Below, in pieces: positions 51,745 to 60,632 of a stretch of DNA of 64,000 nucleotides; within the stretch, counting starts at the first letter, position 1; the number at the start of each line of letters is the position of its first letter. The DNA lies in assembly GCA_020638065.1 (NCBI GenBank), contig JACKJG010000005.1, positions 124,001 to 188,000 on the forward strand. Direction: 5' to 3'. Below the pieces are notes generated by a model. It worked only from the letters and a program-made list of their open reading frames with translations, was not told where the DNA came from and made no database searches. Position numbers and translations under genes: made by a program. This stretch comes from Hyphomicrobiaceae bacterium. Its GTDB lineage: Bacteria; Pseudomonadota; Alphaproteobacteria; Rhizobiales; Devosiaceae.

Positions 51745-52386
51745 ATGCCCGCATTTCTTCGCATTTTCCGCTTTGTCGCGCTGGCCGCGGTCGGCCTCAC
51801 CCCGTTAATTGGCACCGCGCCGGCCTTTGCCGATTTCGAGAACGCCGATCAGCACGTCCAGGAGATATTCGCGATTTCATACAAGGACATATGCACGAGC
51901 CTCGAACCCGGCGACATGCTGGACCCGACGCCGGAGAAATGGGACTTCACCTTCAGTTACGATTACGAGCCAGACGTGAAACGCCCCTTCAGGCTCTACC
52001 GGTTTCACTGCTTCAATGGCGCTTATAACGCCATTCACGTGTTCTATGGCGCCGATCAGTATGAGGAAGTCCATCAGATCTTCTTTGCTGAACCCAGCTT
52101 CGACCTGAAATACGAAAACGACGATTTCGATAGCCCGAATTACAAGGCGACCGTCAATGGCTTCACCGCATACGACCAGTTGGTCAATTCGGAGGTCGAT
52201 CCCGACACCCAGACAATCTACGAATACTCAAAATGGCGCGGCATGGGCGACGCCTCTTCGGAAGGTGCCTGGACCCTCGATGGTGGCCGCTTCGTTCTGC
52301 AATATTACGATATCGATGCGTCCTATGACGGCGAGCACACGCTCAGGCGCATTTACGGCGACGGAAAACCGCGCCAACTGCAATAG
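51745..52386 (+). CDS. exported protein of unknown function
   Basis: 213 aa from the ATG of MPAFLRIF, with GAAGGAG about 10 nt upstream; an ATG eight codons earlier is possible. Signal peptide (FVALAAVGLTPLIGTAPAFA). The mature protein has two Cys (DICTSLE, FHCFNG), probably disulfide-bonded, many aromatic and acidic residues, and a final segment GRFVLQYYDIDASYDGEHTLRRIYGDG. It brings DUF1176 proteins to mind, but I do not recognise the family with confidence. It is 11 bp ahead of a DUF1801 gene in the same direction. Confidence 0.78.
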   Translation: MPAFLRIFRFVALAAVGLTPLIGTAPAFADFENADQHVQEIFAISYKDICTSLEPGDMLDPTPEKWDFTFSYDYEPDVKRPFRLYRFHCFNGAYNAIHVFYGADQYEEVHQIFFAEPSFDLKYENDDFDSPNYKATVNGFTAYDQLVNSEVDPDTQTIYEYSKWRGMGDASSEGAWTLDGGRFVLQYYDIDASYDGEHTLRRIYGDGKPRQLQ

Positions 52387-52397
52387 GAGGACCACCG

Positions 52398-52817
52398 ATG
52401 GCTGACAACAAGACACGCACAACCGGCTCGGACGTCGATGAGCATCTGGCCGGCATCGACCCGAAAATGCAGGCCGACGCCGCCGAACTGCGCGCCATGT
52501 GCGAGCAGGTGGCCGGGGCGCCATCGAAAATGTGGGGGCCCTCGATCATCGGCGCCGGGCACTACCACTACAAGTACGAGTCGGGCCGTGAGGGCGACAT
52601 GGCCGAAATCGGCTTCGCCGTTCGTTCAGGCAAGTTGGTGGTCTACGTGATGGGCCAACTCCCCGATCAGCAGACCTATCTGGACCGGATCGGCAAATAC
52701 AAAATGGGAAAGGCCTGCCTCTATATCAAACGCCTCGATGATATCGATCGCGAAGTCCTGCGCGAATTGATGGCGGCCTCGGTTGCCGCGCTCCGTGACA
52801 AATACGGAGAAAAATAA
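52398..52817 (+). CDS. DUF1801-domain protein (second of two)
   Basis: 139 aa. The DUF1801 core is visible: VDEHLAGIDPKMQADAAELRAM, GAPSKMWGPSIIGAGHYHYKYESGREGDMAEIGF (in pieces) and KACLYIKRLDDID, of the subtype with KMWGPSIIGFG. An excellent AGGAGG precedes the ATG by 7 nt. Unknown function. A hairpin follows directly after the stop. Confidence 0.9.
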   Translation: MADNKTRTTGSDVDEHLAGIDPKMQADAAELRAMCEQVAGAPSKMWGPSIIGAGHYHYKYESGREGDMAEIGFAVRSGKLVVYVMGQLPDQQTYLDRIGKYKMGKACLYIKRLDDIDREVLRELMAASVAALRDKYGEK

Positions 52818-52852
52818 GAGCCGCAGCTTCCTTTGGGGAATGTCTGCGGCTC
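52818..52852 (+). terminator. hairpin immediately after the DUF1801 gene
   Basis: GAGCCGCAG (52818-52826) and CTGCGGCTC (52844-52852) form a perfect 9-bp stem around a 17-nt loop, right after the stop. It is followed by CTAGGAGG with no T tract, so intrinsic termination is doubtful. The remaining 288 bp up to amn hold nothing recognisable. Confidence 0.5.
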
Positions 52853-53140
52853 CTAGGAGGCGACCGTCTGTTGAGGCGTTTGGGGGACGTGGCCGCCTTT
52901 TCTCTCACTTGTGCATGGGACGAATGCGTTGGTGAGGACGACCCTGATATGGATCTCAAATGTGTCCAAAAAAGACACTCTCACTAAAGCGTGATAAACA
53001 TGAAATATTGTTCAGGTTTAAAGGCCTGCCGTGCACTGGACGATTGACGCGGCATGCCGATGTGACGACACTTCGCAACCCGACAAAATGAAGATGAATC
53101 AGTTCGGCGCTATGCCATTGCGGCGCCGCAGGAGAAGTGG

Positions 53141-54616
53141 ATGCAACTTTTGACCCCCGACATGCGAGAAACAAAGCCCTTCACGGACGCGAATGCCGCC
53201 TGGGAATATGTCGAAGCGCTCTACAACGAACACACGGGGTTCATTCTCGATCACTTTCGCCAACTGGCCGATGGCAACGTCCCCGAAGGCCGTGTGCGCG
53301 CCTTCTACCCGCAGGTCGAGGTACGCTCGCGCAGCTTCCAGAAGGCGGTCTCACCGGTTCCCTACGGCTTTCTGCACTCGCCCGGCATCTACCGCACCAC
53401 AATTACGGCCCCGCGCCTCTTCAAGCACTATCTGACCCATCAGTTCGAGCTCATTCTCAACAATCATGGCGGCGAGATCTTCGTCGGTCCGAGCGAAACG
53501 CCAATCCCGCTGCATTTCGCGGCCGATCCGACCGAGCCGGTCGATGGCGTGGCTCTGCGCGCAGTCGATGTGCCGCTGCGAGACATCTTCGATGCCCCGG
53601 ACCTCGCCGATACGGACGACGAAATCTCCAACGGCACCTATATTCCCCCCACCGGCGGTCCCTATCCGTTGGCGGCCTTCACCGCGCCGCGGGTCGACTA
53701 TTCACTGCACCGGCTCAACCACTACTCTGCAACCGACCCGGAGCACTTCCAGAACTTCGTGATCTTTACCAATTACCAGTTCTATGTGGACGAGTTTTGC
53801 CGATTGGCACACACGTTCATGGATGAGGGGCATTCCGAATATGAGGCCTTCGTCGAACCGGGCAACTTCATCACCAAGAACAAGCGGTTGGGCGGCGGCA
53901 CGTCGGGTGAACTTCGCGAGCGGATGCCGCAAATGCCGGCTTATCACCTCAAGGCCGCCCGCAATCGGGGCATCACTATGGTCAATATCGGCGTAGGCCC
54001 GTCCAACGCCAAGACTGCGACAGACCATGTTGCCGTGCTGCGCCCGCATGCCTGGCTGATGCTCGGACATTGCGCGGGTCTTCGCAATTCACAGTCACTC
54101 GGCGACTACGTACTGGGCCACGCCTATGTCCGCGAGGATCACGTGCTCGACGCCGACGTGCCGCTCTCGGTGCCAGTGCCTGCCCTCGCCGAAGTTCAGG
54201 TCGCACTCGAACAGGCCGTGAGCGACGTCACCGGCTTGCCGCGCCCCGACATCAAGAAACTGATGCGCACCGGTACGGTGGCGAGTTTCGACAACCGCAA
54301 CTGGGAATTGCGCGATCAGAAAGAAATCGTGCGGCGCCTCTCGCAGTCACGGGCAATTGCACTCGACATGGAAAGCGCCACGATCGCAGCGAACGGCTTC
54401 CGCTTCCGCGTGCCCTACGGAACCCTGCTCTGTGTGTCGGACAAGCCGCTGCACGGCGAACTCAAGCTGCCCGGCATGGCCTCAGAATTTTACAGCACCC
54501 GGGTCAACCAGCACTTCCTGATCGGCCTCAGGGCGATGGAAATCCTGCGCGAGCAACCTTCCGAGCGCATTCACTCCCGCAAACTGCGCTCGTTCGCCGA
54601 AACGGCCTTTCAATAG
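53141..54616 (+). CDS. amn: AMP nucleosidase
   Basis: 491 aa. It hydrolyses AMP to adenine and ribose 5-phosphate, regulating adenylate pools. The N-terminal domain includes YPQVEVRSRSFQKAVSPVPYGF and RLNHYSATDPEHFQNFVIFTNYQFYVDEF (in pieces). The C-terminal phosphorylase-like domain has NIGVGPSNAKTATDHVAVLRP, GHCAGLRNSQSLGDYVLGHAY and the catalytic ALDMESATIAANGFRFRVPYGTLLCVSDKPLHGE (in pieces). The length agrees with E. coli Amn (484 aa). The start is the ATG of MQLLTPDM. It is convergent with maeB, with 4 bp between stop codons. Confidence 0.95.
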   Translation: MQLLTPDMRETKPFTDANAAWEYVEALYNEHTGFILDHFRQLADGNVPEGRVRAFYPQVEVRSRSFQKAVSPVPYGFLHSPGIYRTTITAPRLFKHYLTHQFELILNNHGGEIFVGPSETPIPLHFAADPTEPVDGVALRAVDVPLRDIFDAPDLADTDDEISNGTYIPPTGGPYPLAAFTAPRVDYSLHRLNHYSATDPEHFQNFVIFTNYQFYVDEFCRLAHTFMDEGHSEYEAFVEPGNFITKNKRLGGGTSGELRERMPQMPAYHLKAARNRGITMVNIGVGPSNAKTATDHVAVLRPHAWLMLGHCAGLRNSQSLGDYVLGHAYVREDHVLDADVPLSVPVPALAEVQVALEQAVSDVTGLPRPDIKKLMRTGTVASFDNRNWELRDQKEIVRRLSQSRAIALDMESATIAANGFRFRVPYGTLLCVSDKPLHGELKLPGMASEFYSTRVNQHFLIGLRAMEILREQPSERIHSRKLRSFAETAFQ

Positions 54617-54620
54617 GCCG

Positions 54621-56927
54621 TTATGCCCGCGCGCTGACGGCCTGATCGAGCGCGATCGACTCCGTGACTGCAATCGAGGCCATGTTGACGATGCCGCGGC
54701 TGGTCACCGACGGTGCCAGAATATGCCCCGGTTTGCGCAACCCCATCAGGATCGGCCCAACGGAAAGCGCATCGGTCATATCCTTGATCAAGGTCGAGGC
54801 CAGGTTGGCGCTTTCCAGGTTGGGGAACACAAGCAGATTGGCCTCACCCGTCAGGATCGTGTCGGGAATGTAGCGCACCCTCAGCGCCTCATTCAGCGCC
54901 AGATCGCCCTGCATCTCGCCTTCGACGATCATGTCCGGAGCCGCCTTCTTCAGAAGCGCATAGGCCTTCTGCATCTTGTGCGAAGTCACGCCCGGACGCG
55001 AACCGAAGTTTGAGTAGCTCAGAAGCGCTGTTTTCGCCTCAATGTTGAAATGCCGCAAATGGTCTCTGGCCTGCAGCGCGATCGATACGATTTCTTCCGG
55101 AGTCGGGTCGAAGTTCACGTACGTGTCGGTCAGGAAGAAAACGCCGCGATTGTTGATCAGCATCGAGAGGCCCGAGACGTTGGATACCCCCTCCTTGAGC
55201 CCGATGATCGATTTCAGATCCCGAACATGCTTGATGTACTGGCGTTCCAAACCGCAGATCACCGCATCCGCATCGCCGCGATGGACCGCCAGCGCGCCAA
55301 TGACCGTGTTGTTGGTGCGCACCAGCGTGCGCGCGGTGTCCGGCGTCACGCCCGACCGTCCCACCAGCGAATGGAAGGTGGCCACATAATCGTTGTAGCG
55401 GGGGTCATCCTCAGGGTTGACGATCTCGAAATCCACGCCCGGCTTGATACCAAGGCCGAAGCGCTCGATCCGGCTTTCGATCACCGCCGGACGGCCGATC
55501 AAGATGGGCGCGGCGATCCGGTCCTCAAGAAGCACCTGCGCTGCCCGCAGCACCCGCTCATCTTCGCCGTCACAGAAAGCAACCCGCTTGTTCGCCCCCT
55601 GCGCTTTGGAGATAATGGGTTTCATCACCATGCCGGAACGGAAAACGAAGCGGTTGAGCTGGTCCTTGTAGGCTCCGAAATCGGCAATCGGGCGCCGGGC
55701 CACACCCGATTCCATCGCCGCTTTGGCAACCGCCGGCGCGATTCGCAAGATAAGGCGCTGATCGAACGGATTGGGAATGAGATAGTCCCGGCCGAAGATC
55801 GTGCCGCCGCCACTTGCCGAGGCTTCGAGCGCCGGCTCGTGCGCCAGTTGCGCGATGGCATGAACGGCTGCGGCTTTCATTTCCTCGTTGATCGTGGTCG
55901 CAGAGACATCGAGCGCGCCTCGGAACAGGAACGGGAAGCACAATACGTTGTTGACCTGGTTGGGATAGTCGGACCGCCCAGTGCACACCATGGCGTCGGG
56001 CCGGGCCGCGTGCGCCTCTTCGGGCATGATTTCAGGGATCGGATTGGCCAAGGCCATCACCAGTGGATCGGGCGCCATCTTCATCAGCGTTTCCGCTTTC
56101 AGCGCGCCGGGACCCGACAATCCGATATAGATGTCAGCCCCATCCATCACGTCTTCCAGCTCACCTTCCGGCACATTTTGGGCGAACTGCATGCGCCAGC
56201 GGTCGCTGTTGCCCGACCTGTGAGTCGTTACGATGCCGTGGCGATCCGCGATGTAGATGTTCTCTTTCTTGGCACCAAGACTGAGCAGGACGTTGAGGCA
56301 GGCAATGGCCGCAGCCCCTGCCCCCGACGTGCAGATCTTGACCTGATCGATCTTCTTGCCGGCCAGACGCAGCCCGTTCATCACCGCCGCGCCAACGATG
56401 ATCGCCGTGCCGTGCTGGTCGTCATGAAACACCGGAATGTTCATGCGGGCCCGCAGGGATTCCTCGATTTCGAAACAGTCCGGCGCCTTGATGTCCTCAA
56501 GGTTGATGCCCCCGAAACTCGGTTCGAGCGGTGCCACGACTTCGATGAACCGCTTTGGATCCTGCTCGTCCACTTCGAGGTCGATTGCATCGATACCGGC
56601 GAATTTCTTGAAAAGAACCGCCTTGCCTTCCATCACAGGTTTGGAGGCCAGCGCCCCGATATTGCCGAGACCCAGAACGGCGGTACCGTTTGAGATGACC
56701 GCAACAAGGTTGCCGCGCGCCGTGTAGCTCTCGGCGAGGTTCGGCGTTTCGGCAATCTCCTCGCAGGGTGCCGCGACACCTGGAGAATAAGCCAGTGCCA
56801 GATCGCGCTGATTGGCCAATGGCTTGGTCGGCGCGATCTCCAGCTTGCCCGGACGGGGCCAAAGGTGGAAGTGAAGCGCGGCCTCGCGCAATTGGGCTTT
56901 GCTCTCGGTTGTGGAATTGTCGGACAT
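54621..56927 (-). CDS. maeB: NADP-dependent malic enzyme with phosphotransacetylase-like domain
   Basis: 768 aa from the ATG of MSDNSTTESK, behind GGGGGGAC; an in-frame start 48 bp upstream is less likely. It decarboxylates malate to pyruvate, making NADPH. N-terminal malic domain: YSPGVAAPC, GLGNIGALASKPVMEGKAVLFKKFAG and VFHDDQHGTAIIVGAA (in pieces), then the NAD(P) domain with GAGAAAIACL. The C-terminal half is a phosphotransacetylase-like domain (FCDGEDERVLRAAQVL, PDTILTGEANLLVFPNLESAN), which in MaeB proteins binds acetyl-CoA as regulator and is not thought to transfer acetyl groups. Full length for the family. Confidence 0.95.
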   Translation of the reverse strand: MSDNSTTESKAQLREAALHFHLWPRPGKLEIAPTKPLANQRDLALAYSPGVAAPCEEIAETPNLAESYTARGNLVAVISNGTAVLGLGNIGALASKPVMEGKAVLFKKFAGIDAIDLEVDEQDPKRFIEVVAPLEPSFGGINLEDIKAPDCFEIEESLRARMNIPVFHDDQHGTAIIVGAAVMNGLRLAGKKIDQVKICTSGAGAAAIACLNVLLSLGAKKENIYIADRHGIVTTHRSGNSDRWRMQFAQNVPEGELEDVMDGADIYIGLSGPGALKAETLMKMAPDPLVMALANPIPEIMPEEAHAARPDAMVCTGRSDYPNQVNNVLCFPFLFRGALDVSATTINEEMKAAAVHAIAQLAHEPALEASASGGGTIFGRDYLIPNPFDQRLILRIAPAVAKAAMESGVARRPIADFGAYKDQLNRFVFRSGMVMKPIISKAQGANKRVAFCDGEDERVLRAAQVLLEDRIAAPILIGRPAVIESRIERFGLGIKPGVDFEIVNPEDDPRYNDYVATFHSLVGRSGVTPDTARTLVRTNNTVIGALAVHRGDADAVICGLERQYIKHVRDLKSIIGLKEGVSNVSGLSMLINNRGVFFLTDTYVNFDPTPEEIVSIALQARDHLRHFNIEAKTALLSYSNFGSRPGVTSHKMQKAYALLKKAAPDMIVEGEMQGDLALNEALRVRYIPDTILTGEANLLVFPNLESANLASTLIKDMTDALSVGPILMGLRKPGHILAPSVTSRGIVNMASIAVTESIALDQAVSARA

Positions 56928-57047
56928 CGTCCCCCCAGGTCCCGGTTGGTCAGGATCATTTGATTGCGGCATCAAGACTCGGCCGCCAGAAGTGGCACAT
57001 AGGTGCCACGTTCCGCCAGCTCTGAAAAGTCCTGAAAACGTGATGTA

Positions 57048-58646
57048 TCAGGCCGCGAACGCGCGGATCTGCGATGCCGAGGCCGGCTCTTCCGCGCCGT
57101 TGATCGCGTCGACCAGCGCAATGTATTTGTCGGCCGGCAATGCGGGCGCGAACATGAAGCCCTGGATCTGGTAAACGCCGCGATCCTTCAGGAACTGGGC
57201 CTGCGCGTCGGTTTCAACGCCTTCGGCAACCAGTTCTGCGCCCAGCTCATGACCCATCTTGATGAGCGCCTCCAGAACCGGCGCGCTGGTGACCGAACCA
57301 TCGATCATTTCGACGAACACCTTGTCGATCTTCACGATGTCCAGGCCGAGCTTTTGCAGAAACGCAAGGTTCGAGTGCCCGGTTCCAAGGTCGTCCATTG
57401 CGAACCGGCATCCCAGCGCCCGCAACCCCGACATGACGGCTTTGGCTTGCGTCTCGTCGCCCACCGGATGACGTTCCGTCAGCTCAAAAACCAGCTGGCG
57501 ATAGGAAACCGCGCCACCTCCAAAAACAGCCTGCACGTCTTCAACGATGTTGGTATCGCGAAAATGACCTTCGAACAGGTTGATCGAGATCTTCAGCTTG
57601 GGGTGCCGCACACTGAGATCGGAAAGGTCCTTGCGGACCTGCTCCATCAGCTGCAGCGTCATGGGAATGGCCAGACCCGTTACTTCGGCATAGTCGATGA
57701 ACGCGCCCGGCGAAATCACCTTGCCGTTGGGTTTGATCCACCGTGCCAGCATTTCGCAGCCGACAACCCTGCCCGTGGCGGTGTTCACGACCGGCTGGTA
57801 ATAGGGCTTGATCTCGCCGTTGACGATTGCCCGCTCCAGATCAAAATCGGGCACGTTGCCGCGCCGCACATACTGAAGTGCGACCAGCAGAAACGCCCCG
57901 CTCATACCGCAGGCCACCAACGTCAGAACAAAGTAAAGCTGAACAAAGCCCGCGCGCGCCAGGGCGAACGGCATCGCGGCCTCGACCCGAACAGGAAGGT
58001 CGCCCGCAAAGGAGTTTGCAACCAGCATCTCGTTTTTAGAGCCCTGATCCGTGATGAGCCGCGCGTCGCCGATCGACATCAGCTGCGTTCCGTCGCTCAT
58101 ACCTATGCGTAGTAGGCTGACATCTTTCAGATTGTCCGGCAAACGGCCATCGATCAGGCCGTTCGGGAATTGCACGAATGCCGAAATCGAATTCCCGTTC
58201 CCCAACGGCCGCGTGACCTTGAAGAAGGTCGTTGCCCCGCTGGTGACCGCAGAAACGGTTTCGTTTCGTCCCGGAATGGTCAACTCCCTTGAAATCGTCG
58301 TGTAGGGAAATTGCAGTCCGAAGGCATCGCAATATTGAACCTTGTCCCGGTTCTCGACGAGGAGCTGGCGCACATAGGTCGAGTGGATGAGATAATCGTG
58401 CACATGCTCCATGAACGTGGGCGTGCACATGGATGGCGAATTGGCCACAACCGAGCCGATAGCTTCGATCCCGTCGTAGATCGAAGCCTGCGAGTCCTGA
58501 GAGATGGCATTGAGCGCGCGCTGCAGATTCCGTGACGCGACATTGCGCACGTACGAATCCATCAGGAAATCGACCGCCAATACCGGCAGAAACGCCAAAA
58601 TGGCGACAATCAGCACAAGCGTGTTTGAGCTGGTCTTCACGCGCAA
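57048..58646 (-). CDS. c-di-GMP phosphodiesterase (EAL) with periplasmic CSS-like sensor
   Basis: 532 aa. Two transmembrane helices (TLVLIVAILAFLPVLAVDFL at residues 9-28 and YFVLTLVACGMSGAFLLVAL at about 240-260) flank a periplasmic domain of about 210 residues with Cys in NSPSMCTPTF and KVQYC, resembling the redox-sensitive CSS-motif sensor. The cytoplasmic EAL domain has E298 in EMLARW (EML for EAL), ELTERH, MDDLGTGHSNL, KIDKVFV, VAEGVET and QGFMFAP, so all catalytic residues seem present. It should break down c-di-GMP in response to the periplasmic disulfide state. It is preceded on the same strand by aspS and lies 120 bp before maeB. Confidence 0.92.
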   Translation of the reverse strand: MRVKTSSNTLVLIVAILAFLPVLAVDFLMDSYVRNVASRNLQRALNAISQDSQASIYDGIEAIGSVVANSPSMCTPTFMEHVHDYLIHSTYVRQLLVENRDKVQYCDAFGLQFPYTTISRELTIPGRNETVSAVTSGATTFFKVTRPLGNGNSISAFVQFPNGLIDGRLPDNLKDVSLLRIGMSDGTQLMSIGDARLITDQGSKNEMLVANSFAGDLPVRVEAAMPFALARAGFVQLYFVLTLVACGMSGAFLLVALQYVRRGNVPDFDLERAIVNGEIKPYYQPVVNTATGRVVGCEMLARWIKPNGKVISPGAFIDYAEVTGLAIPMTLQLMEQVRKDLSDLSVRHPKLKISINLFEGHFRDTNIVEDVQAVFGGGAVSYRQLVFELTERHPVGDETQAKAVMSGLRALGCRFAMDDLGTGHSNLAFLQKLGLDIVKIDKVFVEMIDGSVTSAPVLEALIKMGHELGAELVAEGVETDAQAQFLKDRGVYQIQGFMFAPALPADKYIALVDAINGAEEPASASQIRAFAA

Positions 58647-58726
58647 TCCGGCCTTTGCGAATCCAATCGCAAATAGCCTAGAAGCCCGGGGCTAATTTCC
58701 TGTTAACCGTGAATTCCGCAGCGAAA

Positions 58727-60496
58727 CTATGCTTTCGGCAGGTTCGGGCGAATATGCAGCTCTCGCAATTGCCGTGCCGACGCATCCGAAGGCGCCCCCA
58801 GCAACAGGTCCTCGCCCTGCTGGTTCATCGGAAATGCCGTGACCTCGCGCAGGTTCTGCTCACCGCAGAGCAGCATCACGATGCGATCGACGCCCGGCGC
58901 CAGGCCGCCGTGCGGTGGCGCGCCATATTCGAGCGCCCGCAACATGCCGCCAAACTGCTCCTCGAGCACACCCTCGTCATAGCCGGCGATCTTGAACGCC
59001 TTGCGCATGATATCCGGGCGATGGTTCCGGATCGCGCCCGACGAGAGCTCATAGCCGTTGCACACGATGTCATACTGATAGGCGTGGATCGTGAGCGGAT
59101 CCTGGCTCTCGAGCGCCTCCATCCCACCCTGCGGCATCGAGAACGGATTGTGCGAGAAGTCGACCCGCTTTTCGTCTTCGTTCCACTCGAACATCGGAAA
59201 ATCGACGATCCAGCAAAACGAATACTGCTCCTGATCGACCAGCTCGAGCGTTTCGCCAACCCGTGTCCGCGCCTGCCCCGCAAAGGCGGTGAACTTGGCC
59301 GGCAAGCCAGCCACGAAAAACACCGCGTCGCCGTCCTTCAGGTCCAGTTGCAGCCGGATGGCTTCGGTGCGCTCCGGCCCGATATTCTTGGCGATCGGTC
59401 CCGCGCCTTCTCCCTCGCGGAAGAAGATGTAACCCAAACCCGGCTGTCCTTCCTGTTGTGCCCAGGAATTCATCCGGTCACAAAAGGCGCGCGATCCGCC
59501 GGTCGGTGCGGGAATGGCCCAGACCTGGACGTTCGGATCATTGGCGATCTGGTTGGCAAAAACCTTGAACCCGGACCCGGCAAAGTGCTCGGTGACTTCT
59601 TCCATTTCGATCGGGTTTCTGAGGTCCGGCTTGTCGGAGCCGTATTTCCGCATGGCTTCGGCGTAAGGAATGCGCGGGAAGTCTTTCGTGACCCGTTTGC
59701 CGTTGGCAAATTCCTCGAACAGGCCGCGCAGGACCGGCTCGACGGTCTGGAACACGTCTTCCTGCTCGACAAAACTCATCTCGATATCGAGCTGCTGGAA
59801 TTCAAAGGCCCGGTCCTGCCGAGGATCCTCGTCACGAAAGCATGGGGCGATCTGGAAATAGCGATCAAAGCCCGAAATCATCAGCATCTGCTTGAACTGC
59901 TGGGGCGCTTGCGGAAGCGCATAGAACTTGCCCGGATGCAGCCGCGACGGCACCAGGAAGTCACGGGCGCCTTCCGGGCTCGACGCGGTCAGAATCGGGG
60001 TGTTGTATTCCATGAAGCCGATTTCGGTCATGCGGCGGCGCATGGATGCAATCACCTTCGACCGCAAAACGATATTGGCATGCAGCCGCTCGCGCCGCAG
60101 ATCGAGGAACCGGTGCCGCAACCGTGTTTCTTCCGGATAGTCGGGTTCCGCGAACACCGGCAGCGGCAATTCCTTGGATTCGCCCAACACCTCGAGATCT
60201 CGGATGAAGACTTCGACTTCACCCGTCGGCAGGTTTGTATTGATTGTATCGTCGCTGCGCTTTTTCACATCGCCATCAATGCGAATGACAAATTCGGCAC
60301 GCAGCTTTTCGGCGGCAGCGAAGGCAGGAGAATCCGGATCGACAACGCATTGGGTCAATCCGTAATGGTCGCGCAGATCGATGAACAGCACGCCGCCATG
60401 GTCACGAATACGATGGACCCAGCCGCTCAATCGTGCGGTCTGGCCGACATGCGAAGCGTTCAGTTCGACGCAAGTGTGCGAACGGTAAGGATGCAT
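58727..60496 (-). CDS. aspS: aspartyl-tRNA synthetase
   Basis: 589 aa, class IIb. The N-terminal OB anticodon domain begins MHPYRSHTCVELNASHVGQTARLSGWVHRIRDHGGVLFIDLRDHYG (read in pieces). The catalytic core has RHRFLDLRRER, SPEGARDFLVPSR, the QLDIEMSFV block of motif 2 region and the C-terminal motif 3 block HGGLAPGVDRIVMLL. The bacterial GAD insertion domain lies between (DGDAVFFVAG). Full length for bacterial AspRS. It is divergent from rnd, with 136 bp between the starts. Confidence 0.96.
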   Translation of the reverse strand: MHPYRSHTCVELNASHVGQTARLSGWVHRIRDHGGVLFIDLRDHYGLTQCVVDPDSPAFAAAEKLRAEFVIRIDGDVKKRSDDTINTNLPTGEVEVFIRDLEVLGESKELPLPVFAEPDYPEETRLRHRFLDLRRERLHANIVLRSKVIASMRRRMTEIGFMEYNTPILTASSPEGARDFLVPSRLHPGKFYALPQAPQQFKQMLMISGFDRYFQIAPCFRDEDPRQDRAFEFQQLDIEMSFVEQEDVFQTVEPVLRGLFEEFANGKRVTKDFPRIPYAEAMRKYGSDKPDLRNPIEMEEVTEHFAGSGFKVFANQIANDPNVQVWAIPAPTGGSRAFCDRMNSWAQQEGQPGLGYIFFREGEGAGPIAKNIGPERTEAIRLQLDLKDGDAVFFVAGLPAKFTAFAGQARTRVGETLELVDQEQYSFCWIVDFPMFEWNEDEKRVDFSHNPFSMPQGGMEALESQDPLTIHAYQYDIVCNGYELSSGAIRNHRPDIMRKAFKIAGYDEGVLEEQFGGMLRALEYGAPPHGGLAPGVDRIVMLLCGEQNLREVTAFPMNQQGEDLLLGAPSDASARQLRELHIRPNLPKA

Positions 60497-60632
60497 TTTT
60501 CAGGAAAGCTCGTTCAAGCGGTCAAATCAGATTGGGCGGAAAAGCGCATGAGAGGCCGCAATTGTCAAGCGTTGCCGGTTTTCAAATGCCCGCAAACCCT
60601 GATATGCGATGCCAAACAACCATTTCGCATCC

